Assembly: GCA_000277445.1 (NCBI GenBank)
Contig: AJWJ01000090.1
Location: forward strand, 1 to 59,112
From: Polysphondylium violaceum
Lineage: Eukaryota > Evosea > Eumycetozoa > Dictyosteliales > Dictyosteliaceae
Length of the DNA: 59,112 nucleotides
Direction: 5' to 3'
Positions 10,562 to 21,850 of this stretch are shown piece by piece. Numbering within the stretch: the stretch's first letter is position 1; every line of letters starts with the position of its first letter. Position numbers and translations under genes: made by a program. Below the pieces are notes generated by a model. It did not search any database and was not told where the DNA came from. It saw nothing but the letters and a program-made list of their open reading frames with translations.

Positions 10562-11988
10562 TTATAATTCATCTTTGGTGGTTGATTTTGGTTTTGGTGG
10601 TTGGGCGGTTTCTTTGATATCAATATCATTGATACTATTTTGTAAATCATCTTTAACAAATTGTAATATTCTCTTCTCTTGTAATGAGGTTTTGAAAGCC
10701 AATTGTGATCGAGTTGAAAGAGTTTGATATTCAGTGGATAATAAAAACAGTTCATCGTCTTGTAATCTCGTAGGATAGTGATTTAATTTCAAATCAATCA
10801 ATCCTTTTAAGTACTCGAGTAATGACTCTTGTTTGTAAGACAAATATTTTGATATCTTTAGTAAATCTTCAGTTAAAGATCCTTTAAACAACTTTAATCT
10901 TATTTCCTTTTCAAATACTTTGTCCAATATAAAGATCTTTTCATTCTTTTTAGGATCCTTTATAAATGATATTAGTATATAAAGATAATAGATATAATAT
11001 CACGACTACGACTACTACTTACACTATCTTGAATAGTTTCATATAACTCTTCGTATAAAACGTTTACACAATTTTTGGGACTCTCTTCATCAATGAAGCC
11101 ATAATCTATGAGGAAATCACTGTTGCAATCTTGATGAGTGCCATAAGAGAGATAGAGTTGTTCACCTTTTTTAATTGGTTTGCTTGCTGTTAAAACAACC
11201 ATACCTGATTGTTCTTGAAAGTCAATGACGGTGTTGGGGTCTGAATTGTGGTTGATAAAGTCAATGTATGGTGGAACGAGTGCAATCAGTCTCTCCTCTT
11301 CACTCGACTTGATGTATATCTTTCTCGAGCTAACAATAGAATGGGCCCATTGGAAGTCCTCCCATGTAAAGGTGCCGTGCTCTTTGCACACACCCAACAC
11401 GTAAGGGTCTTTGAACAACGAGTTTTCCAACTTTTCAAACAACTCGGATGCCTCTGATTGCACAAGCAATGCGTGAACAAATCCTGGTGAGCCTTTGAGA
11501 TACTCGAGCTCTTGTTTGCTGAAATACAGTGCACTGTTGAATGACGATGTGTCGGCAGGCAACGCCTTTACCCATGCCTTCAAGTCATAGGTATCGCTCG
11601 TCATGCAGTATCTGTACATCATCAACGACAACACCAACACATCCTCGTCCGACAAACCGCCCTCGACCTCTTCCTCCATCTTTTCGAAAAAGGTCTTTTG
11701 CTCCACAGCAATAATGTCGAGATTCAGCGTGCTGACCCAATTGAGCGACAACAGCTGCTGTCCCTCTTTGATGTCCTCTGTCGCAAACACACCCCTCTGT
11801 CCATCGCTGCCCCAGTCCCTGATTGTGTAGGCATTCTTTTTCGTTATATATGTCTGTGCCCACTGTTTAAATTTCATGAGATAGGCATCGTGGTTAGCAC
11901 CCGTACGAGGGCTCTTGATTGCCGCGACAAGTGTTGCAATATTGATTGCAAATATAAACACAAATAGAACAGTTACTATTCTTTTCAT
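10562..11988 (-). CDS. SET-domain methyltransferase with signal peptide and KDEL
   Basis: Two exons, 11988-11023 and 10957-10562, encode 453 residues. The fold is that of the SETD3/SETD6/Rubisco-LSMT class of protein lysine or histidine methyltransferases. GQRGVFATEDIKEGQQLLSLN starts the SET domain near residue 60. PYIDFINHNSDPN (about 255) is the SAM-binding NH motif region, and YGTHQDCNSDFLIDYGF (about 290) is the C-terminal SET motif. Exon 2 gives a helical Rubisco-LSMT substrate-binding-like domain. Oddly, the protein begins MKRIVTVLFVFIFAINIATLVAA, a textbook signal peptide, and ends ...STTKDEL, the ER-retrieval signal. Together they predict a soluble ER-lumenal enzyme, whereas known relatives are cytosolic, nuclear or plastid. 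The ATG at 11988 was chosen because it opens the signal peptide; an in-frame ATG lies 23 codons upstream. The substrate is unknown. Confidence 0.9.
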
Positions 11989-12549
11989 TTCATCCGGTAT
12001 GTGTGATATAAAATAAAAATTGTGATATGAATCAAATAAATAATTGTGCACAAACACCGAATCTAAATAATTAATTTTTATAAAAATTTAAAAAAGGCAA
12101 TCTTGGAGGGTTCTTTGGGAATTCAATCTATTATTGGGGGGTATTGAAGAGTTGATTTGGCTCAGTTTCTTAATAGTTGATAATAGGGTTTTTGGATGCT
12201 GATCAAAAGGTTTCCTTGAGCTTTAGGTTTGATTATAATGAGGAGCGTATTCCAAGTTAACTAGTTACCAGTGGGTAAGGTTTGATGTTGAGAAAGTTGG
12301 GGATGAGGTCACTTGCTTGCAAGGGACTCGCCTTAAATAATAAACATTTGATAAAGCAATAATTGGAAATTGATATTTATAAAATTGGATCTTATTAATA
12401 AGGTTATTGTGGAAAATAAATAAAAATACTTATTTTTTATTTTAAGGTAAATTAATTTTCAAATTTTTTTGTTTTAATTAGTTGGAAATTAATTTTCAAA
12501 TATTTTTTGAAATAATAAATTATTAAAACTTTTTGGGAAAAATATCGAA
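11989..12549. other. Spacer between SET gene and tRNA-Ile
   Basis: AT-rich region of about 560 bp holding the SET-gene promoter. The part from 12060 to 12340 is less AT-rich than its surroundings and has broken frames, perhaps decayed element sequence. No gene recognised. Confidence 0.5.
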
Positions 12550-12622
12550 GCTCGATTAGCTCAGTCGGCAGAGCGTGGTGCTAATAACGCCACGGTCGCA
12601 GGTTCGATCCCTGCATCGAGCA
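12550..12622 (+). tRNA. tRNA-Ile (AAT anticodon)
   Basis: A 73-nt cloverleaf with no intron. The acceptor stem GCTCGAT pairs with ATCGAGC, the D arm is GCTC...GAGC, and the anticodon stem TGGTG/CGCCA holds the loop CTAATAA with anticodon AAT. The T arm is GCAGG-TTCGATC-CCTGC and the discriminator base is A. A near-identical copy lies inverted at 15006-15078. Confidence 0.97.
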
Positions 12623-12976
12623 AGCACTTTTTATATTGTCAAATTCTTTTCTCGGGCTTTTTTTTTTTTTTTGGTTCCTTCTAAAATGTAATGATAATGC
12701 ATACTCTTTGTATTCCATTATCTATACATATATAGTCTAACTTATATCTCTATCGCTATGATGTTATACATCTGCAGTTATTCATTAACCTCTGTATTAA
12801 TTAACCACTAACTCCTTTATCAGTTACTCAACTCCAACCGAACACTTATTAACTTCTTCTGTTTGAGCATTCCTCTTGAATGCCAAACTATTTTAACTAA
12901 ACTTTATATCAATAAACATGGCCAAACCTTTCTTATTCATATCTTTAACATTATTTACATGTATTTATATTAAAAA
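12550..12976 (+). repeat. Left arm of tRNA-Ile inverted repeat
   Basis: About 430 bp, made of the tRNA-Ile gene and roughly 350 bp downstream of it, matches the reverse complement of 14637-15078 almost base for base by eye. It includes the long block around AACTCCAACCGAACACTTAT. The arms differ by scattered substitutions and a short insertion in the right arm. This is either a duplication that inverted, or two copies of one downstream-inserting element. Confidence 0.88.
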
Positions 12977-14636
12977 AATTTAATAGTTTGTAATCCCGTT
13001 TTAAACATTAAGCGGGAAGATGCTGACCAATAGAGAAATAGAAAAGATTTTGAAAAATAAAAAAAAATATAGTTTATCATATTAAGATGGGCTGGTTGAA
13101 CAAAAAAGTGACCCTATAAGCTTTTATGAATATATTTCTGATGATAAAAACTATTAGTCAGAAAATCATAAGGTTCTCAATTGGTTAATTGGTTAATAAT
13201 AGAGCAAAGACTATGCAAAGTTTTCAAATAAAGCTCTTTATCAAGTTTTTTTATGTAAAAAAAATATCTTCACTATCGAGGTTTTATTGTAAAACTGTTG
13301 TTGATGGGAGTAAAAGCACCAGTGAGGTTATTTCTTTCAAAATAAAAGGTATTGAGTTGAAAAAGAAAAACTGTTTGACCATCAAGCGGTGATCCAAAAG
13401 AGCATCATTAGGTTTTTCATAAATGCTAGCGATTGATGTATACATAATTATAATTTATAAATTAAACATTATACTCTAAGTTATACCATATTCAAATAAG
13501 ATGGAATCCCAATATAATTCTGAAGAGTTTGATAAGGTCTTCAATACAAACAATTTTAAGTTACAACTTGGATATGTTCCAAATTATTTCCAACCTCATC
13601 AAATTCTGCGAAATAAACCTAAAAATATGAACAGGATTCCATCAAAACCGTAATTTTTTCTCCAGATAACCAAAAAAAAAAAAAAAGAATCAAGCCAGAT
13701 CAAACTATTGACACACAAGCCAAAGAAATCGTGTCAAAGAAAATAAAAAAAGAAAACTTTCAAACCTGCAGCTCAGAAGAGTCCAACTCGTGTAATTCCA
13801 AATGCCCCTGTTATAATCAATACCACCCCAAATAAGCCTATTGAAAGAGAATCCCAACCTGAAAGAAGATTGTTTGATGATGATGTTTTTATTTATCAGT
13901 AATCAATTGAATTTTAAAAAAATTTACGAAATAAAATTTAATATATCAACTTAAATTATTTCAGGGAGTTTATATTATTTTTCATTTAGATTTGTTTTTT
14001 TATTTTTTATTTTTCTTTTTTATATTATAATTATATAGAATAAATCTAGAAGAATTTATTTGCAAAAATTTTAAACTATTTAGCAATATAGGTAGTTCGT
14101 TACAGTATAGTTTTGATGGCTCAGGGTTCGAGTTGGACGAGAAAATTTTTTTGACCAGTGACCTTTTGAGGTCCAAAAATGAAATTTTCCCAAAAAGTCA
14201 AGTTAGGTCAAGTCAGGGTTTGTGATTTTTAATAAGGTTCAGAGCCTTGGAACCAATAGAATGATCAAGGAACAAATTATCAAAGAAGCTAACAACAGAA
14301 AGAAATGGTGTAGTAAAATACATATTATAGAAGCATCATGAAATTGTTTATGGTTATGCACCCAAGTTCCCATCAACAGTCACTCTAATCCCATTGAGGA
14401 CTTTAAAGAAACCCGAGAAACCAATTGGCAAATGGCAAGGGATAACATTGTAGACGCTCAAATCAACCAAGCTCTACATCATGACAAGGATAAACATGAT
14501 ACAGTATAAAAGGGAGATCTTATCCTAGTCAAAAGAAGTAGATTGATTACCGCCAAATTCTCCATAGACACTGACATCGCCAAAGAGAAGAAGTTACACC
14601 TTATAGATCATCCATTTTTATTAAACGTCACTTTAA
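12977..14636. mobile_element. Fossil LTR retrotransposon remains inside the tRNA-Ile inverted repeat
   Basis: The unique core between the two arms. At about 14290-14636 on the plus strand it holds sequence reading like the C-terminal end of a Ty3/gypsy-type integrase, with an EIVYGYAP-type motif followed by a charged KGDLILV-type stretch. The stretch at 13500-13915 has A-rich, Lys-rich broken coding-like sequence of unknown identity. The element is clearly broken, with several breaks, and looks old. Dictyostelid elements such as Skipper and DGLT-A are known to insert beside tRNA genes, which fits the location. Only a family-level call is possible. Confidence 0.6.
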
Positions 14637-15078
14637 AATAAATACATGTAAATAATGTTAAAGATATGAATAAGAAAGGTTTGGCAATGTTTATTGATAT
14701 AAAGTTTAGTTTAAATAGTTTGGCATTCAAGAGGAATGCGCAAACAGAAGAAGTTAATAAGTGTTCGGTTGGAGTTGAGTAACTGATAAAGGAGTTAGGT
14801 TAATTAATAAGGAGGTTGATGAGTAACTGCTAGATGTATAGCATCATAGTGATAGAGATATAGCTTAAGACTTTAAATGTATAGATAATGGAATACAAAT
14901 AGCATTTGTATGCATTATCATTACATCACCGTTTACCATTCCAGGTCCAAAAAAAAAAAAAAATAAGGATAACCCGAGAAAAGAATTTATAATTCAAAAA
15001 GTGCTTGCTCGATGCAGGGATCGAACCTGCGACCGTGGCGTTATTAGCACCACGCTCTGCCGACTGAGCTAATCGAGC
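14637..15078 (-). repeat. Right arm of tRNA-Ile inverted repeat
   Basis: Inverted counterpart of 12550-12976, containing the second tRNA-Ile gene and its downstream flank. It carries a few extra bases near 14895-14945 relative to the left arm. Confidence 0.88.
15006..15078 (-). tRNA. tRNA-Ile (AAT anticodon), second copy
   Basis: Reverse-complement copy of the tRNA at 12550-12622, with the same cloverleaf, loop CTAATAA and discriminator A over 73 nt. By eye I see no base difference in the mature region, so both are probably functional or very recently duplicated. Confidence 0.97.
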
Positions 15079-15307
15079 TTTGATATTTTTTGGAGGAAAT
15101 ATAAATAATTTATTTTATGTTAGATAAAATTTCATGAAAACCTTTTTAAAAATATCAGGATTTCATCGGTGTTACTCCTCCATATCAAGAGTTAACTATT
15201 TGATATCTAAATATCAAAAAGAATATTCAATATGAAATCGAAGAAATATTTTTTGAAATTCTATTTATTTCTTGGATTCATAAATCAACAATAATTCTAT
15301 ATATAAA

Positions 15308-15941
15308 ATGACCGATATTAAACAACTCGCAGAACAATTAAAGAAATCAACTGCAAAGTTACAAGAACATGAAGCAGGTACATTATTCATCATCACCAAC
15401 ACATACAATACCTTGGTGTTTAAACACACACACTATTTCTCATTGCACAATGAGAAAGAAATGCACACAAATGATAAGTACAATAGACACAAAACTAATG
15501 CTTCATTAATATATACACCGATATATAGAATTAAACACCTTGTCAAAGAATAGATCAAAGTTATTAACACAGTTAAATGAAAACCAAATGGTTAGCAAAG
15601 AATTTGATCTTATAGATGAAAACGCAAGTATATATAAACTCAATGGTCCTGTACTTTTTAAGAAAACAAAAGATGAAGCTGTTTCAAATATCAATGGTCG
15701 TTTAGAAATTATTAATAATAACTTGTAAGTATCATCTTTGGACATATGAGAGATATATCTGATATTATCAACTCTTATTAATATAAACACATACATACAT
15801 TCAATCAATCATAATTGATGATAAAATAGAAAACAAATTGATGCTAAATATAAAGACGTTGAAAAGTTATCAGTTGACGAAAGATCAAAAGTTGTTGATC
15901 TTCAACAAAAGATTCAAGCTCTCCAACAAAAGCAACAATAA
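15308..15941 (+). CDS. pfdn6: Prefoldin subunit 6
   Basis: Three exons, 15308-15377, 15529-15724 and 15830-15941, encode 125 residues, the usual length for a beta-class prefoldin. Two coiled-coil helices frame a short beta hairpin. LNENQMVSKEFDLIDENASIYKLNGPVL matches the family pattern LxENxxVxxELxLLxxxxxVYKLxGPVL of KE2/prefoldin 6. The C-terminal helix is Lys/Gln-rich and ends in LQQKQQ. Prefoldin is a cytosolic hexamer that hands unfolded actin and tubulin to the CCT chaperonin. Junctions keep frame (phase 1 then phase 2) and join HEAELNTLSKNRSKLL across intron 1. The gene starts 230 bp downstream of the tRNA-Ile island and converges on the aspartyl aminopeptidase gene. Confidence 0.93.
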
Positions 15942-16032
15942 AAGAACAAAATATAAATAATAATAACAACAACAACAATGACGACTATAGCAATCGATTA
16001 GATATTAAACAAAACATTTATTATTTATTTAC

Positions 16033-17744
16033 TTATTCTAAATCTACACTAACAGTTTTATCGATTGCAGTAAATTGTTCAAAGTATTTTTGGAACAAGT
16101 TGATGGCATAGGTGATATCAGCGACACCACAGGTTTCTCTGATAGAGTGCATAGAGAGTTGAGGATTACCAATATCAACAGTACGAAGACCATAGCCACC
16201 GGCAATGATTGGACCAATGGTGGAGCCACATGGAGAGTCATTCTTGACGAGAAACTCTTGGATTGGGATACTGTTCTTTTTACCGAGCTCTAAGATGACA
16301 AAAGAGGTTGGTGAAGAGGTGGCATAACGGAGATTGGCATTGTATTTGATGACGGGACCTTTGTTCATGGCAGGTCTGTAGAGTGGGTCGTGGTTGGCGA
16401 CATAGTTTGGATGGACGGCGTGGGCCATATCGGCAGAGATGAGGAATGTCTTTCTGGTAGAGAGCTCGACGAGGCTGTTCAAGTCGTTTGCAGGCATTGA
16501 GATGAGATTTGGTGTTGATTCTTGAGTAGGGGCGAGGGCAGAGTTGACACGAGCAATGGTGTCGACAGTGATTGGTGAGCAGGCACCTTGGGGAGATGAG
16601 GAGCCAACCTCTTCGTTGTCAAACAAGATGACAGAGAGGACGTTTTCTTCGTTGGCAAGGCTTTCGGCTGAGGCCTTGATGAGACCTTTGATGGAGCAAT
16701 AAGACATACAGAGATTATCAAGACGTGGGGAAAAGACAAACTCGTCCAAACCACCGCCAATGGCAGCTGGTTGGGTGTCGCAAACACTTAGATCAAAGTT
16801 TTGAATATCGCCAATGGCACAGCCCAACTCTTTGGACAACAAGTCCAACAAGACAGTGTGATGTTTGGTTGGATCAGAGATATCTGAAACTTGGGCACCT
16901 AATTTAGTGGCAATGATTGGTACCAAGTGGTTTTGAGTGTTTGGTTTGAAACCGTCAGTGTTGACAGTACGGTCCAAATGGATGGCCAATGATGGGATTC
17001 TGAGGATTGGCTTCTTGATGTGAACCAATTTAGATACATATTCGTCGCCATCCTTGACAATAACTCTACCGGCAACGGTCAAATCTCTATCAAACCAAGT
17101 GTACCATAAACCACCACCATAACATTCAACACTAACTTGAAGATAACCAACATTTTCAACCTTTGAAATTGGTCTAACTTTAAAATTTGGACTATCAGTA
17201 TGAGCACCGACAATATTAAATCCATTACCTGATTTCTATTTTATTGTATTAGTACGACTCCCTCCATGAATGATTCTATACATATACATACAAATTTACC
17301 ACCAACGGCAAAGGCAGAGATACAGCTTTGATCACGAGTGAAAAAGTATTTACCATTTGGCTTGAGTTCCCATTTTTGCTTTTCAGAGAGTTGAACAAAG
17401 CCTTGGGCTTTTAACATCTCGGCGACATTGGAAACTGCGTGATAAGGTGATGGTGATTTATCAATAAAGGAAATAAAGTCCTTGGCATTTGGTAAAAATT
17501 CATCCATATTCATTTTTTTAGATTTATTTGTGTGTGTGGTGGTTGTAGTTGATTTAGATTGTTGTTGTTTACTTTCAGTTGAATAAAATTGTTTTTTATA
17601 TACACTATCACTGTTACTATTAATATTACTAATAGGATTTCTAACGAGAATAGAGGTAGTTGATCGAGTAGGATTTGTTGTACAAGATAATAATGCTCTA
17701 GTATATCTATTAATATATTTTATATTTGACAAAGAATTGATCAT
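16033..17744 (-). CDS. dnpep: Aspartyl aminopeptidase (M18)
   Basis: Two exons, 17744-17292 and 17235-16033, encode about 551 residues. The enzyme removes N-terminal Asp/Glu from peptides using two metal ions. Metal-site motifs are in order: GAHTDSP (His about 163), PRLDNLCM, FDNEEVGSSSPQGA and MAHAVHPNY, with SMHSIRE near the C-terminus. The core after MNMDEFLPNAKDFISFIDKSPSPYHAV (about residue 77) aligns with the usual start of cytosolic DNPEP. Before it lies an extra segment beginning MINSLSNIKYINRYTRALL, poor in acids and rich in Arg, Ser and Thr, which looks like a mitochondrial presequence. An in-frame ATG further upstream at 17798 would add 18 residues and is less likely. Two products from alternative starts are possible (inference). 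Confidence 0.94.
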
Positions 17745-17959
17745 ATCAAAAAAAAAAAGAGACAATTGTTCTTTCCCCCCAAATTGTTCTTTCTGCAATT
17801 TTTGGTGAATTTGATAAAAAAAAATTGAAAAAAAATTGTTAAAAATTGATTAAAAAAAAAACTGGGGGGTTGTCTGACCTGGACCTCAAATGATAGGTGC
17901 CAAATGTGAGAATAGTTATGGTGGAGGAGGTATATTTGTTTGTATGTGAGTGAATATAT

Positions 17960-19586
17960 TTATTTAAATTCTTTGTCGGCAGATAGATTCATGACGAGAT
18001 CAGAGGCAAATAAGAGGAGGTCGTCATTTAATCTTTTTGATATCAGTTGGAGACCAAGAGGTGTGTTGTTTTTCTTTGAGAGTTTGAGAGGAATAGAGAC
18101 AGAGGGAACACCGGCCATGTTGGAGGGAATGGTCATAATATCGTTAATGTACATATTGATTGGATCGAGATGGGAATCAATTTCAAATGCCCCGGTAGGG
18201 GAGGTGGGTGTGATGATGACGTCGACTTTGATTTGGGTTGGGTCTTGTGGGGTGTTGGTACCTTTGAAAACTGATTTAAAATCTTGAGAAATAAGACGAC
18301 GAATCTTTTGTGCCTTGGAGTAATAGTTGTCTATTGATCCTCGTGAGAGTGCCATGGTGCCTAGTAAAATTCTCTTTTTGACCTCTTCTCCAAAACCTTC
18401 GGTACGGTTATCTTTGTACATTTGTTTGAGACCTTGACCCCATCCCTCATCGGCTTGGTTGGTGGAAGACGATGCTCGGTGGCCAAATCTAATTCCATCG
18501 AATCGTGCGAGATTGGAGGAGGCTTCAGAGGTGGCTAAGAGGTAATAGGAGGGCAATGCATACTTTGTGTGAGGCAAAGAGACAGGAACAACCTTTCCTC
18601 CCGCTGCCTCTATATCGTCAACAACCTTTTTCCACAAATCCAATATCTCTTGATCCAACTCTTTAACCAAGTAGTCCATGGGTATGCCGAATACCAAGTC
18701 CTTGATAGACTTATTCTTTTTATAGTTTTGGTAGCTTTCATCTATACTTTTAAAAGGAGAGGAAATCGATGTTGCGTCATGATCCATATCTTGTTTGATG
18801 AGAATGTCTAACAAGAGGGATGCATCGTCAACATTTTTTGAAAACACACCTGGGGTATCCAATGAACTGGCATAGGAAATCAATCCATAACGTGATATTG
18901 TACCATAGGATGGCTTGAATCCCACCACACCACAATAGGCAGCAGGCTGTCTAATTGAACCACCTGTATCACTGCCAATAGATGCCAAAACATAATCAGC
19001 GGCAACACAAGCAGCCGAGCCACCTGATGAACCACCTGCAACCAACTCTTTCTTTTCTTTACTTTTTTCTGACCAAGGATTCACAACACTTCCAAAATAT
19101 CCACTTGTAGACGATGAACCCATTGCAAATTCATCCATATTTGTTTTTCCAATAATAATAGCTCCTTCATCTTTGAGTAATTTTGCAACTGTTGAATCAA
19201 ATGTAGGAACATAATCTAGAATATTACAGAAACAATATAATATTGTGTGAAAAACAAATTCCTATCCAATCACCGTCAATGTCGTCAATCATAATCAACA
19301 TACCTTTTAACATTTTTGAAGCACATGTTGTTTTAATACCTTTGGTGGTATAGTTGTCTTTTAAAGCAATAGGAATACCTTCTAGTCTCCTTTCAGTGCC
19401 GTTGTTGTATCTATCTTGAGAGTGTTTGATTGCGGAATCGAGTGTATGCATGTCCTCCAATGTGATAAAACAATTCAATCTATTATGTGATCCTTTATTA
19501 ATCTTTAGCAAAGACTCTTGTACTAAATCACGTACATTTATTTCCTTTGATCTTAACAATTTCTTGACATTTTGAATCTTTGACAT
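17960..19586 (-). CDS. gatA: Glutamyl-tRNA(Gln) amidotransferase subunit A
   Basis: Two exons, 19586-19304 and 19215-17960, encode 512 residues of the amidase-signature family. GatA releases ammonia from glutamine so that GatB can convert mischarged Glu-tRNA(Gln) to Gln-tRNA(Gln), in eukaryotes inside mitochondria. The Ser-cisSer-Lys triad is present: Lys 76 in IPIALKDN, Ser 158 in GGSSGGSAA and Ser 181 in GSDTGGSIRQPA. No obvious long presequence precedes the domain, although the first 20 residues are Lys/Arg-rich (MSKIQNVKKLLRSKEI). The length is slightly above bacterial GatA because of Lys-rich loops near 140-150 and 235. It diverges from CDK5RAP1, another mitochondrial tRNA-related gene, across 335 bp. 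Confidence 0.95.
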
Positions 19587-19921
19587 TATATTCTATTGTT
19601 TACGAATAATCGAGTTGACTTAAAAAAACATATGCAAACTCGTTGATCAGATCACCCCCAAAAAAATAATAAATCAAAAATTTAAAAAATTCGAAAAAAA
19701 TCAAATCACTCGTTAATACATTTAGATTTTGATCAATGATTACCAATAATAATCAAATATTGGACCTCATAGATATCTTATTACTAATATTTTGCCAAAT
19801 TCATATGAATTCAATTTAAAAAATAAAAAATAAAAAAAAATAAAAAAAATAAAAAGACGAGGGACTTTTCGTTTATTTTTGTAAATCTCGCCCCATCACA
19901 CACTACCTAAATTGATCTAAA
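19587..19921. promoter_or_regulatory. Shared upstream region of gatA and the CDK5RAP1 gene
   Basis: A 335-bp very AT-rich interval between two divergent starts, so it must contain both promoters. It holds oligo-A runs near 19815-19855 and no other recognisable element. Confidence 0.6.
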
Positions 19922-21826
19922 ATGATTAGTAGACTTGGATCAACAAGTAGATTACAAAATATCATCAAACAATCATTGATTCATAGATCAACAACATGTT
20001 TATATAATAGACGATATACTATAAATAGTAATAATAGCATTACAGAGACTCCAACAACAGATAATAAAGATATAAAAGAAATTGTTAAAGAAAAGGCTAA
20101 ACAGGTGCCATCGTTAAATGAGTTTCTCGTTAGAACAGCAAAGGAACAAGAGGTTATTGAAAAACAAAAACTAGAATCACTTGGAGGACAGTATGAAATT
20201 CCTCCCTATTTGCAATCGACGCTTAGCAACGACACTGGCGAGGGAAGAAGTGTGTTTATCGAGAGCTATGGATGTCAGATGAATTTTGCAGACACAGAGG
20301 TAATCAACTCGATCATGCGATCGGCGGGCTACACGCTGGCCAGCTCGTACAAAGAGGCCGATATCATCTTTCTCAATACATGTGCCATTCGTGACAATGC
20401 CGAGTCCAAGATTTGGCTTAGGCTGTCAGAGTTGCGTATGCACAAGCGAAAAAACAGAAAGTACAATAAACTCATTGTCGGTGTGCTCGGATGCATGGCA
20501 GAGAGACTGAAGCAAAAGCTGCTCGAGTCGGACATGAAGGTGGATATTGTCGTGGGCCCAGACGCCTATCGTTCGCTTCCTTCCCTGCTTGCCAAGATAT
20601 CAGACGGTGAATCGCAGACCGCCATCAATGTGATGTTATCTGCCGACGAGACATACGCCGACATTACCCCCGTGCGTACATCTGATAACCAAGTGTCTGC
20701 CTACGTCTCCATCATGCGTGGATGCAATAATATGTGTTCCTACTGCATTGTCCCATTCACCCGTGGACGTGAAAGAAGTCGTCCCCTCGAGAGTATTTTA
20801 AACGAGGTTCGTCAACTCTCTCAACAAGGTTTCAAAGAGATTACCCTCCTTGGACAAAATGTAAATTCATACAACTATATACCAGAAGAAGAAGAAGAAT
20901 CAGCACAACAAGAACAAGAAAGACTCAAACCTCGTGAAGGATTTAATACAATTTACAAATCGCCTAAAAAGGGTATCACATTCACTCAGCTCATTGACAA
21001 GGTTGCAGAGATTGATCCAGAAATGAGAGTCAGATTCACCAGTCCTCATCCAAAGGATTTCCCTGATGATGTAAGTGTTGCTTTGAAACTACTACTATTG
21101 TCATTACTAATACTATAGTTATAGTTGATAGATATAATTAAAAAGAGACCAAATATATGTAAACAACTACATATGCCAGCACAGTCTGGTAACTCAAATG
21201 TACTAAAGAATATGAGAAGAGGATATACGAGAGAATCGTACATCGAGTTGATTGACCAAGTAAAGAAGCAAATACCAGATATCGCAATATCATCAGACTT
21301 TATTAGTGGATTTTGTGGAGAAACCGAGGAGGAGCATTTGGACACAATCTCTTTACTTGAGTATGTGGGCTATGAGAATGCATTCATGTTTATGTATAGT
21401 CTTCGTGAAAAAACACATGCACATCGTACAATGAAAGACGATGTCAGTGTGCCCGACAAAACCAGACGTCTCACAGCCGTCGTCGACACATTTTACAGAG
21501 TCGCCAAGGAAAAGAATCAAAAAGAGATTGGTCGATATCATTTGGTGTTGGTTGATAGAAAGAGTAGAAGATCCGACAAGGATTTCGTCGGACGTACCGA
21601 TACAAACAAAAAGGTGATCATCGCCGACACACCAATCTCCAACCCATCGACCGGCGAGCAAGACCAGCCAATCGCCATTGGAGACTATATCATTGTACAA
21701 ATCATGGAAGGCTCTGAAATTACACTCAAAGGAAAACCAATTATGAAATCATCGATTCAACACTTTACTACTTTTAATATTAATGATCACAGTCATCTAA
21801 ACAAGCATCAATCGTTAATTAATTAA
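19922..21826 (+). CDS. cdk5rap1: CDK5RAP1-like tRNA methylthiotransferase (MiaB family)
   Basis: Two exons, 19922-21070 and 21125-21826, encode 616 residues. This radical-SAM enzyme adds the 2-methylthio group to i6A37 of tRNAs; in eukaryotes CDK5RAP1 works mainly in mitochondria. The UPF0004 domain has three cluster cysteines, 118 (SYGCQMN), 154 (NTCAIR) and 191 (LGCMAE). The radical-SAM cluster is CNNMCSYC (268, 272, 275). LPAQSG-like HMPAQSGN begins exon 2, and a C-terminal TRAM domain contains [10 protein letters not shown]. The N-terminus [22 protein letters not shown] is Arg-rich and acid-free, fitting a mitochondrial presequence. A Glu/Gln-rich insertion lies near residue 322. The second of two adjacent AGs is used as acceptor because the first runs into a stop. 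From about 20220 to 20800 the coding region is noticeably GC-richer than its surroundings. Confidence 0.94.
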
Positions 21827-21850
21827 TAAATTCTATTTATTACATTATCA

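Noticed and set aside
13189-13392. 67-codon plus-strand frame in the tRNA-Ile island
   Set aside because: Short, isolated within decayed element DNA and not matched to any family I know.
12550-15078. DIRS-type element with inverted terminal repeats
   Set aside because: The inverted arms contain tRNA genes, and the only coding trace resembles a gypsy-type integrase rather than a tyrosine recombinase.
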